This document shows, piece by piece, positions 43,035 to 57,673 of a stretch of 64,000 nucleotides of DNA. Source of the DNA: Aristolochia californica (Eukaryota; Streptophyta; Magnoliopsida; Piperales; Aristolochiaceae); the NCBI GenBank assembly GCA_029961685.1, contig JARWKL010000012.1:22863227-22927226 (forward strand), written 5' to 3'. The position numbers were made by a program, and so were the translations under genes. Numbering within the stretch: the stretch's first letter is position 1; each line of letters begins with the position of its first letter. The notes below the pieces were generated by a model. The model searched no databases, was not told where the DNA came from, and saw only the letters and a program-made list of their open reading frames with translations.

Positions 43035-44943
43035 CTAGCTTTTGTACAAATCCAACGAATTGTGGCAAAACCCAAAGTCTACCCAAACCTACATAATGAA
43101 GAAAGGTGAATGTGTCAATGTGTTTCAGTAAAATCATAAACATTAAACCTACTGAAACTAATTCTCAGGAATAGATTCTCAACGGGACTGATGAACCAAA
43201 TTGTAGTATGAATATTAACTATTCCAGATGATGCATATGAAAACCTTATCCATCCACATGATAGAAGAAGTCTCACTTCATTACTGTTATTTCTACAATG
43301 GTAACGTAAAGAGAGTAATTATTACAATAATCTGACTAACTCTATTAGAATGAGAGTTTAGCAAAAAACTCTTTTCAAGAGAACAAAAAAAAAAAAGTTT
43401 ACAAAACCTGCAAAATCCTAACAACGAAGAATTTCACAACGCAGAGAAGAGAGGGAAAGAGTTATTACATTCTATGTCGGGCTGAGAAAGAGAGAGTCAT
43501 TAGTTTTAATGTTGGTGATTAAGTAACTACTTTTACGAGTTCCATATCTGCAATCGCCATGTAAATTGTATACAAAGTTCTTCTATGTAAGAACATTCTT
43601 CTGGAGTTGTCGACTACTAGAGCAGACCCAGTTACTGGATCAAGAAATGGGGGAAAGAAATTTTGAAACAGACCCAGTTACTGGATCAAGAAAGGGGGGA
43701 AAGAAATTTTGAAACAAAAACAAACTGAAAACGAATAAATGAACGAGCAAGAAATAAAAGATACTGGAAACAACATTGGCACATTCCATGCATCAATTGT
43801 ATGTGGTTAAAAATGCCAAGACGGTAAAGCCATGAGATTGCACAATGCAACTGCAATTGGATTCAGATTATATGCACTTTAAATGCGAAGTAGAAACAGC
43901 CGATTCACAATTTAGGAAACTGGTCGTAAATCCAAAAATACCGGCAGGAAGACTTGACGCAATGGATCCTCCAACCTCCGACCAAATATCCTAAAGCGAG
44001 AACAGCCAAATAATTCATCGGTGAAATAATCTAAAATTTCGCCGAAACCTGGATCTTTTATTTATGGAAGCCGCGATGCAGGAATGCAAGGACGAAGAAA
44101 GAAACCATAGACGGCAATCATCAGCGACCAACGAACGATAGTCGAATGGACGACGATCGAGGAACGAACCTGTAGAGGGAAGGGTTTGGGTTTTAGGGTC
44201 CAGAGGAAGAGGGAGACATGGATTAACACGTAGGGAAAGGAAGAAGTTGCAGATAGAAGGGAAGAAGAGAGAGAATTCCGCTCATACAACGCAGAGGAAA
44301 AGGGAGAGTAACGAAATTGTGAAAGACGGTTTGCATGGAGGCCTCGCCAGCTGAACCTCTTGCTTCGTTTGCGCTGAAGTCTACGTGACGCATGCATTAA
44401 ATACCGAGCAAACCGGTGGATGCGATGGGCCCACTCAAGGAAAGCCAAAGCCCATTTTGGCCTTAGATTATCACATATGTTTCATTAGAGTTTTAATTTT
44501 ATATTTTTGGATTATTAAACCGCAAGTCTTTTTTATCCTGGGGTTTAATTTGAAATTGAATCTGAATTTCAACTCAGTTCACTTTAGCTCTTTTTTTGGG
44601 TGGGCCAAGAGGCTGAACAGTATCCTTGCCTGAGATTATGAAACAGATTTTCGAGATAGAGCCAATTTAAAAAATTTGACTCTAAGATCCAAAAACACAA
44701 ACTAAATCTTCTTACTCCGCAAATTTAGGCAATCCCATATGATTGGAGAGCCCTTGATTACCTCATACTAAAACGCAGCTCAGGGAATCTCACAAGCTAT
44801 TGAACTCTTAAATTAGTATTTCCTTCTTACTATGCTCTATTCTTTATTCACATATACAGCAAAACAATATTATTGTTGAAAAATGCCCCGAGTTCTGAAT
44901 GAAGAGCTATACTGAAACCCTGTCATGCTTGAATGGAATCAGA
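43035..44943 (-). other. 5' leader/upstream region of ANTH gene and AFG1 3' flank
   Basis: No coding exon seen. The 44050-44400 stretch is GC-richer and probably holds the ANTH promoter and first leader exon, with the coding ATG reached through a leader intron. The AFG1 3' flank occupies the far end. Confidence 0.4.
43623..43714. repeat. 46-bp tandem duplication
   Basis: Two adjacent copies of a 46-bp unit (CAGACCCAGTTACTGGATCA...GAAA) with one mismatch, indicating a recent local duplication in the upstream/leader region of the ANTH gene. Confidence 0.9.
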
Positions 44944-47900
44944 CTAAACCTTGACTTGTTCATCCTTTGGGTTTTTCTCTGATAACATGGCAGAGAACTG
45001 CTCCAAGTACTCTCTACTGTTCATCTCAGTCAATCTGCACATCACAAGTAACTCTCAAACGACATTCACCAAGAGTATAAACTCTGAAAAGGGTTGCTAG
45101 GTTTTCAAAAAGTTGAGTTTCTCAACATACCTACTAATGGTCCGATCCTTCGCAAATCCTAACTCGTTATCCACACAAAGATCAAAGTCGTCGTTTTTCC
45201 TAGAACGTGAAGAGGTTCTTGGGGCAATCTTTTGGGCATCAGATACTGTCACTATTCTTTCAAACAATTCAACTGGAGATGATTCAGCAGAACACAGAAG
45301 TCTGGCTTTGTTCTCATACATCACCTGTGATAAGATAGTGTTTCTTTGCCAAATATATTACTCTGTGTAGCTTAGAACAGTCTAATGGGAACTGAGAAAA
45401 AAGGTACTCACATCTACTAAAGTCACAAACCGGTAAGCTGCAGTCCTATTGTGAGGCCCAAATCTTGGAACACCTTCCAATGCCAAAGTATGGAACTTTT
45501 CTGCAAGAGCAAATTAGTATGTCAAGATGCAATTCTAAGAGAGGCTCCAGTTTAACTTGGAGGTGACAAAAAATGATAGAGAAATGACTCACTGAACAAG
45601 CCAAAATAGTCTGCAGCTCCCAGAGGTCTATCACAGAGATCTTCAAAAAGAAAATAGGCACAGCCATTAGCACCAAGTGGGACCTGAAAATAAGATTCAT
45701 ATATGTCAATATGGTGTCTAGGTATGATTGTTTTTTTTTGGGGGGGGGGGGGGGGGGGGGGGAGAAACTAAGCCAAGACTAAACCTCCAGCTTGCGTCCC
45801 ATAACAACTTCCACTACTTGTGGAGTGGGAGTATCAGGTCCAACTAAATGTTGAAAATTCTGTTTCAGAAGCCCCGAGTGAGCATTTCCAACAAAATAAA
45901 ACCCTTGCTCTGCCTGAAAAAAGTACAGATATTTCAAAATTACATAAAACAAGAGTGAGCAACTAAAAGAACAAAAATGAAAGATCATTCATTGAGTGCA
46001 GATAGGTTACTGAAGTCATTTTCCGATAATCAACCGGAGAACCAATTTCATGAACTATACATCTTTCCTGCATTGAGAAGTTCACATGTAATATCAATCT
46101 TCCCACTATTTTCAAATTTAAGATGCTAAACCAACAAAATAATGGCGTCTTTCAAACCATACCTTCAATGTGGCAATGAATGGTATAAAAAGATCCCTTT
46201 GCAAACCTCCTTCATAAAGATCATCTGGTGCACGGTTTGATGTTGCAACAAGTACCTAAAATGAAGCTTAGTGCAAATCAAATTACCAAATATTTTTAAA
46301 CAAAATTAATAGAAATATAGATGTTAAGTGAATAACATACAACTCCTTTGCTGAATAAATGTCCAAAAAGACGGTTTAATATCAAGGCATTGGCAACATC
46401 ATTCACCTGCAGGTTATATAAGAAGGCACGAAAGCCCGATCAAACACTATCAAGATTTTATATGAAGTTTTATACATGTCACAGAAGTTGAAGAAATTGA
46501 CCTACCATATTCTTTCTAACGTACCATGAATTCATCAAGACATAATAAAATTGACTCATCTGATATCTCCCCTGCCACAACTTCAAGAGGGTCTGTGACA
46601 CCCTTATGCCGCTGCAACATCATGGTACAATCAGCCTCAATGTTCAAGCCAATCAAGCACAACTAAGGTGTCAAAGAAAAAGACATCAAGCTCATTCAAG
46701 ACTTAGTCAAGAGATAAAAGGGCATCTTGTGCTCCCTTGACCACTGGAAAAAGTCATGTCATCCAATAAAGGGAGATTATGCAACAAACTCATCCTGATT
46801 GGATGTCACCAATCACACCACTGGATAAGATGGAATCTCCAGATGTACCAAACTGCCTTCTCAGGTCTCAATCAATGTAATCTGTACTTTGGGGTAAGAT
46901 TCGTATGGGGAAACATCAAATGTCACTCCTAAGTTCTAAGAGGAGAGTTAACTGAATGATAAATGGCCTATTAATTCAAAAATTGTAAAGCGAACTTTTG
47001 TGCAGCAAACCAAAGGTGGACTACTGAGAGAAATATGTCAATCATCTTACCTGTAGGCGACTATGAACATTCAACATGAAGTCATGAAAATGGATTCTAA
47101 TTTTCCTCCAGTTAGTTGGCCTGCAAAAGAAAACAGAAGATCTTGTAAATTAAAACTTCATGGTACCCCCAGCATAGAGAATAAAGGATACTTCATCAAC
47201 AAAGAATATCAAAATGCAGGAGTAAGTTTTGATTTACAGCTGCTCAAAAAACAAATCCATCAGCATTGTTTTTCCAGTTCCAACTCCTCCATACAGATAA
47301 AGTCCTTTAACAGGAGAATAAGAACTTTCTGGCAATAGGCGTGACCACAACCATCGACTCCTAGCAGATAAAACAGACAAATATTTGAGACTGATAATAT
47401 AGACTTCATAGAGCAAGCTCAGGAAATTCCAACGCGAAGATAAAGATAACCTTCCAGCTTTCTCTGAAGCTGTATATCTATCCAATCTACAGGCATCAGC
47501 AGACTCAACCAGCTCATCATAAAGTCTTTGAAGTTCTTGCAGAGTATAGACCTAAAACCAGATTCCAGTAGGATTTTCTAGGTGAGCAATCCATTCCATG
47601 ATTGGGTTGATGATAAACTAGCAATATTAAATTTCAACATAAATCCAGACACCTGAAAACTGTCACCATCCACAAGTTCCCCAGATGCAATTCTTCGTTC
47701 ATACTCTGCAAGTGGACCTGCCTTCACTCCACTTGCAGTTGAACTAAGTGCTAAAACATGAGAGATCAGACCATATTAGTTCCATATAAAACTAAGTCTA
47801 ATTATGTAAGATGAGACATGAAGAAAGCCAAAATGACAAAAATGAAAAACCTCCAAGGGGATATTTGGCAGCAGGAGTGAATAATGTCCTTGACAATGGC

Positions 47901-48073
47901 ACGTTGTGCATGAATCTGTTCAAGTTGTCATCACAAGAGTGTGTATTTAAAGAAGCTTGAGGTAGATAACTATGAGTCTTTTGCCCTTTCGCCACTGCAT
48001 TCCAGAAAATATCTTCTTCCTTCTGATGAAAAACAGCCCGAACAAACTGTGCAGCTCGAACTGTACGTCTCAT
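44944..48073 (-). CDS. AFG1L: AFG1-like mitochondrial AAA-type ATPase (ZapE/LACE1 family)
   Basis: Fourteen exons (48073-47851, 47750-47653, 47551-47451, 47360-47238, 47120-47051, 46611-46525, 46406-46341, 46255-46163, 46067-46011, 45913-45785, 45683-45593, 45500-45412, 45324-45131, 45034-44944) give 503 aa. A basic N-terminus ([17 protein letters not shown]) looks like a mitochondrial presequence. [19 protein letters not shown] is the family's N-terminal signature. Walker A is GGVGTGKT (165-172) and Walker B is LLCLDE (about 227-232). [20 protein letters not shown] supplies sensor and arginine-finger residues. AFG1/LACE1 helps clear surplus mitochondrially encoded proteins and supports complex IV assembly in yeast and animals. 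All catalytic residues are present. Intron 10 is only 101 nt and contains a 23-base homopolymer. Confidence 0.95.
45740..45762. repeat. G23 homopolymer (C23 on the gene strand) in an AFG1 intron
   Basis: T9 followed by G23 on the plus strand, lying 22 nt after the 5' splice site of a 101-nt intron and taking up almost a third of it together with the T run. Confidence 0.95.
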
Positions 48074-50567
48074 GTCGACAAATTGAATGACTTACAAGCA
48101 GTGCTAACTGAAGTTTTATCTGCAAAAGCCATGATAGCTTAGAGTAGTCGGAAACTTCACCCTCTAAACCCAGAAAAAATAGACTGAAAATGAAGAAAGT
48201 AAGAGATTTCGATGAAACAAATTAAGACAGTCAAGATGTTATTTATCAATTCAACCATTTAGGGCATCCGGCATCCATAATGATAAAATAGTGTCCAGAA
48301 AAAATCAAAGAGGAAATTTTCAACATATAAAGAAATAACAAGAACTTTTATGGGAGAAACAAAGAGGAGAAAACAATTCGAGCATTTATTCTAAAACAAC
48401 TTTAAACTGCAAATTCTGCTGTTCAATTTGCGTAGAAACAAAAAATCAAAACACAATAGATATCGAATTGTTATCTACACCTCGAGGTTCAGACAAAGAA
48501 GACCAAGGTAGACCAGCAGATAGAAAAGAAAAAAAATCAATTCGACAACTTTCGTTCATGAATCAACACTAAATCATGATGCCCGATTTGAGCCGACCAG
48601 AATATTCTCAAACATCACACTCCAAAACTATAAGTTCAGAAAGATTACTCCAAAAGCCCCTCTAAACAACGACTGAACTAGAATATCTGTTGACTAGATT
48701 ATCCGCACCAATCTCGGCCAGCACCAATTGGCATGTACTCTGTATCATGGAAATTAGCTATCAAAACAAACAAAAAAAACAAAAAAAAAAAAAAAAAACT
48801 TAAAAAACGAAGAAGAAGAAATAAAGAACCGATGAGAAGTAAAAGAAATATGATCAACAACAACGACGAACAAAGACAGAGATTTCTCGAGTAAAAAACT
48901 TAAAATCCATAATTCTCCACACAAACATATCATCATCAGCCTTGCACCAATTCCTTCCCTGATCAGAGTTTTCCTCATTCTCCCAAAAATCCAAACCAAC
49001 AACTAACCTTAAGTCCTCCAAAAAAGCATATAAATAAAAAAATAAAAAAATTAATTTTAAAAAATTAAAATAAAAACACACAGAAAGAAAAACTGAAAGA
49101 AACAGAAGTCAAACAGGAAAATTCCAACATACCCGAATCGCCACGAATTAAAATATCTTCTATCCGTTCCGCGGACACTTCCCCCTCCACCAACCTCGGG
49201 TAAAATTCAATCAGCAAAAAAAAAGAGCCACGTAATGCACATAACAATTCACAAAGAAAAAACACCAAAAAATCGAGAAAAACCCTAGCTTTCCGGAGAT
49301 TGCATGAGCGAACGGGAATGCGTGCATGCTCCGTCCAACTCTGTATCTCCTTGCCCGATGCCGAGTCGGAGTGTACTTTGTAATTCCTGGTTGAACGGCG
49401 AGAGCTGGATCTGTTTTTTAGCACACAAGCACGATTATGAGTTGCTGACGTGGTTAACCGAAGTGGTGGGCCCGGCTGAACCGTCATGTCGCGGCCGTAA
49501 ATAGTAAAATACCGAATATTAGCACAAGGGCACGGCTTTCCGTGGGTCTTAATATGTCCGAATCATCGTTCCGAGTTAATCGGACAGGAAATTCGTCTAT
49601 TATATGGGAAAGTCGAGACTTGGGCTTGGAATAGGAAGGAAAAAGAAAAGGTAATAGCGTGGCTGGAGTTAAAAAACAGAAGCAGAAAAGCGAACAACTC
49701 GCCTGGTCTTCCCAGTCTTTGTAAGAACGTCGAGGAGTTCGTCTTCCTGGCGATGACGGCCATGACTATGAACTCCATCAGTGCCCATGCTCCCAACTGG
49801 ATATCAATATTAATCCCCAAATGCACATAGCTCTAAACACGGGTAGAGAGATACGTGTTCCCAGATAAGATTACAGTATTCTCTGATACCTCTGACTGCA
49901 AGAACAAGTTACAAATGCTTGAAAAGCATAAAGCTCCTAGGATGACCTGAACCACTACAGATGGCTGACATTCAGAAAGATTGAACCTAAGGTGGCTGAT
50001 TATCAGCTTTACATTCAACAATAAACTTGCACAGCCAGCGGAGATTCCACATTAAGTTATCAGAAACCAACTCAAATGAATTGATCAGTCGGAACATCCT
50101 AGAGATCAAGGAAATGTTAATTCGTTGTATAGCAACAAAAGATAATTTAGCAGATGAAGAAAGCCGCTGTACACCATTAAGGATTAAATCAAAGTAGACT
50201 GGCTTAGCAATTCAAAACCTGAGACCACAACAATGATAGATACTATCTTTAAAACTATTGTGAATGCCCTTACTGAGACTACATGCTCATCAAGGGTGGC
50301 AAAAAGACTCGTACTCCTGTCATGCGATTGTTATACCAAATGTTACTTACTCCACGAGGTGGACATCCTCATCTCAACTAACGAAGCAAGCTACCAATCG
50401 CACGTGTTTTCGAGTGTAACATCTATACTTCCATCTGATACAACAAGTTACTTTATCCAGTTGCTTCTTGACATATGCCGTGAAACTGGTGCCCTCAACT
50501 TTTTCTTTAATTAGATGGAGACGCTTGGTGTCAAGAATCACTTGCAGGAGCAATAGCTAACCTTCTC
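48074..50567 (-). other. AFG1 leader/promoter and TGS1 3' flank
   Basis: The leader of AFG1 probably includes an intron, with a first exon near 49250-49330 that contains a telo-box. An A-run lies at 48775-48800. Open frames at 49065-49487 and 49563-49826 show no family resemblance. The TGS1 3' UTR lies at the left of 50568. Confidence 0.4.
49280..49288. promoter_or_regulatory. Telo-box AAACCCTAG
   Basis: A telomere-repeat-like motif common near transcription starts of plant housekeeping genes, here in the presumed AFG1 leader/promoter. Confidence 0.45.
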
Positions 50568-54289
<3,722 letters not shown>

Positions 54290-54435
54290 TGGAGGCGACG
54301 AATAAACCGAAGGCTAGCAACCGCTGGTTGTGTGTTGGAGAAAAATTAGATTGTCTGAGCAAACCGTGCCATCCAGTATGGTAGCCTCAGCCCTGAAAAA
54401 CTGTTTATGAGCTTGCATCGATCATAAGACTTTAT

Positions 54436-54730
54436 TTACGATATGTTTCTATACCCTTCTATTTGTTGGCCTTTAACTGATGGAGAATAGCCAAGAGGCA
54501 GTTTAAAAGTAATCGGAGATGGGTTTTGTTTCTCTTGCTGCAAGAGCTCAAATTCTCTGATCAAATTTCGAAGACATAGTTCTTGAACCTTTTTCACTCC
54601 TTTTAAACTTTTATCAAGGCGCCCTAATGCAATTAAAAGCTTTGTTGTCTTTCTTCTGATTCTCCCGCATGATTTTCTGTTCAGTCCTCCATCTGAGCTT
54701 TCCAATACTCAAAATTACCATTCTCTTTAG
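54436..54730 (-). pseudogene. Copia gag (UBN2) relic
   Basis: Across two frames the minus strand encodes NFEYWKAQM, then MRENQKKDNKA and LDKSLKGVKKVQELCLRNLI followed by REFELLQQEKQ. These are landmarks of the UBN2/DUF4219 gag domain of Ty1/copia elements (F-YW---M, KKDAKAL and KV----LQ-LRREFE-L). A piece between the first two blocks is deleted and the frame shifts. It lies within 150 bp upstream of the TGS1 ATG and can be mistaken for an 89-aa gene. Confidence 0.7.
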
Positions 54731-55905
54731 ATTTAGGAAATGGGGAAAAAAATTTTGAGTCGTTGCTGGACACCATGGAAACTTGAATTTTATTTTGAAA
54801 TCGGCTGCAAAAGATGCACTGGAGAAACCTTTTTAATCATCCTCAAGAAAAAAAACAAAAACTGATCGTCTGGATGAAAAAACCAATCAAAATTGAGTTT
54901 GAAACATGACAAATCAAGCTCACAAATAGGGATCGAGTCAATCCAATCAAGGATCCGATCAACGTGATTTTTAGAGCTCGCTTTGCTGTAGAAAAGATCG
55001 TCAACTCATCTTTTATCTTCCTCCATGCACAAATTGCAAAATTTCCGGGTTTTCCATCAGGAAAACCTTCAGATCCTGCCTGTCTCAGTGCAAATCAATG
55101 CTACAAACGAACAGAAAATAACTCGCTTATCACACACAAATTCCACGATTCTGGCACGTCTCCCTCCTACTTACCCACGAACTCAATAGGACTTCCTCGT
55201 TTTGGTATTATAATTTTGATTTTACAAATTTTTGTGGAATATTTACTCGCATTCTCTTTTGGACATGCAATATATTATTTTCAGAGAGTGCATTCATAGA
55301 AAGTTTTCAGAGAGTTGAACAAGGTTAACTTTTCTTTTCAGAGAGTGCAATATATAGAAAGGTTAAGAATTCCCTCAGTTCATTTACCAGGTAATCTACA
55401 AAATACAGGTTTCAGCGGTCAGTTCACAGGCTCCACCGGAAATGGGTCAGCTTCAGCACCACATGATGTGAATAACCACAGAAATGAACACCTCAAAGCA
55501 CCAACCTGATCATTGAGCAGCCATTGCAAAGACTTGACCTTGTTTAACAATCTTAGCTAATGGAATACCAGATGTACATGGGGTGATCTCAATAATTAAA
55601 ATGATATCAACTGCTATAAGGAAGCCTCAACATAATAATCATCAAATAATGCAATTTGATCAACACTAAATCCATGATAAAATAGAAAAAGTTATAAATT
55701 AACTCAATGAAAACCATAACTAAGTTGACAATTTATGTCCAATCATTTCACCAGGTAGTAACAAAATACCAACATGTATAATATAGCATATAAGAAATGA
55801 CCCAAAAAATCAAATTGGCCTTCAGACCCGTATAACCAAAAATAGACCTTGATACAGCTCCACAATGGAAATACCAGAGTGAAGATGAGCGAGTATTAGC
55901 TTCTG
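54731..55905. other. Intergenic DNA between TGS1 and the small membrane-protein gene
   Basis: Open frames at 54964-55299 and 55315-55509 have no recognisable features. AGAGAGTGCA words repeat near 55283 and 55340. Right end likely 3' UTR of the 55906 gene. Confidence 0.4.
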
Positions 55906-56217
55906 TTAGAAGAATTTCAGTTTTCCAACATGAGAAACAGAAGATTTCGCCCGAGTCAGATGGCATAACGCCTTTTCAGTTCCATCCATGCCAGAACAAG
56001 AGCTGTTGCCTGCCCCTAATGTAACAGCAAAATAAAGATATATGGTGCATAAAAAGGCCAACACTACAAGTATAGTCAATAAGAACCGGTGGCGCCTAAA
56101 TATTGCTGACCAGCTTCCCAATTCATCACGGACTGGCTTCTTAAATGATGGTGATACAGGGGTAAAGGGGGTTGCTTGGGATCTCCGATGTGGAGATGAT
56201 AAAATCTCAACAACCAT
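55906..56217 (-). CDS. Small single-pass membrane protein, plant-conserved type, function unknown
   Basis: Single coding exon, 103 aa. The N-terminal 45 residues are soluble and basic (MVVEILSSPHRRSQATPFTP, then SFKKPVRDELGSWSAIFRRH). One transmembrane helix follows (FLLTILVVLAFLCTIYLYFAV, about 46-66). The C-terminal part carries two cysteines (SSCSGMDGTEKALC) and a short basic end. The compact composition, strong start and positive-inside layout argue that it is a real type II-like or tail-anchored membrane protein; I believe similar unnamed plant proteins exist but cannot name a function. An acceptor at 56241 (CTGCAG) and a donor-like site at 57673 suggest a 1.4-kb leader intron with the promoter near 57.8 kb. 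Confidence 0.7.
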   Translation of the reverse strand: MVVEILSSPHRRSQATPFTPVSPSFKKPVRDELGSWSAIFRRHRFLLTILVVLAFLCTIYLYFAVTLGAGNSSCSGMDGTEKALCHLTRAKSSVSHVGKLKFF

Positions 56218-56241
56218 GGTTCTAGGTTAGTGTCTCCGGCC

Positions 56242-57673
56242 TGCAGCAGATCAAGTCCAGTAATGAATATTAGCTTGTAATATAAACAAAGAACCTGTGT
56301 CAATTTAATATGCAAGAGGCAAGAAAAGAGAACAAATAAAACAAAATATTCATGTCGATCAAAATGAGCAAGTGTTTCAGTCGTCCATTTAAAAGAAAAA
56401 ATTGTTACTCACCGAATAAACAAGGTTATTGCATGGTATGCACAAGATTATTTGTTTTGCTATTCCTCAGTAGATAAAGTAAACAATGGACATGAAAATA
56501 TACACAACTTTGAAAGAGTAAATAACTGTATTCATTCAAAAAAAGATTTGACTAGAATATGACTCTCACAACATATGATAACCAAATAAATACTTAGAAC
56601 ACTTGTACTCACATAGAGAATGTAGCAAATTTAATGCTTGTTAGGAAAGACCTGAATTCACATTTAATATAGTAGTTCTTTTAAGATGATTTCAATTTTT
56701 TTCTCAAGAAGCTTTGCAAGGTAATAACTACTGAATCACAGAAAAATTTGCTTTGGAAGAAAGCAGACGTAGCCACCAAAGCCAGCCTTAGAATACCGCT
56801 TTTTCTTGTATCCTCTCTAGGTAACATTGTTGGTCACGGCTAACCTAACTACTTCCCACCTCTGCAATATTGATGGTCTCCCTGTGTCTGGTCCTCAGCT
56901 TGACACTTAAATAATAACAATGAGAGAGTTGCTCTGCAATCACCGAGTGAAGGCTCCTCTATGACCTTAACTACAGGAACAGTTTATATAGCTTTTCTCT
57001 TGCATTGTTTCACCAGTTGCACCAACTTTATTACTCTCTCTTTCTACCAAAGACACTGAATTCAACTTAACTGAAGAAGAGAGCAAACTCAAAGAGACAG
57101 CTCTAAAAACATCTCTAAGAGACGGATGGGAAGCAAAAAAACCTCAAATGCCAATAGAGACGGGTTGAGAACTGAAATAGTTTTTAACAATGATGTTCAA
57201 TTCGTGATGAATCAAGCACGGCAATGTCAAAACAAATCATAAGACCAACCATAGTTAGATCTTGACACAATTAAAAATAGAATAAAGCCCAAAAATGATA
57301 ATATGGACTGAATTAACCTAGGCGATGGATTAGCTAATGAATTTCAACCTAATTTTCACAAAAATCGAATGCAACAAATTCCTCCAGACAAGGTAAATAA
57401 AAATATTAAACATTCCAAACTGGATTTTCCTACGAATACACGCAAAGTGACACAAAACGAATCGTCTATAACGTCAGGAGAACGTAATTCAGAACCCCGT
57501 TCAAGCAACCAGAACCGTACCGCAGACAAATTCCCTCAGATCCAGCCTAAATGCAAGAAAAACGCATCGACATAGGAGCTAGAAAATAGCTACCCGTCAA
57601 CAAACGACAACAGAAAATCGACTACTTTCACAAAAAAGCAGAAAAAATCGAGAGATCGAGACGAAAAGCTCAC
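56242..57673 (-). other. Probable 5'-UTR intron of the small membrane-protein gene
   Basis: Begins CT/GTGAGC at 57673 and ends CTGCAG at 56242 on the minus strand, with no coding sequence inside. Inferred from splice-like sites only. Confidence 0.4.

Noticed and set aside
49065..49826. Two minus-strand ORFs upstream of AFG1
   Set aside because: No recognisable family, overlap a likely promoter and leader, composition not gene-like.
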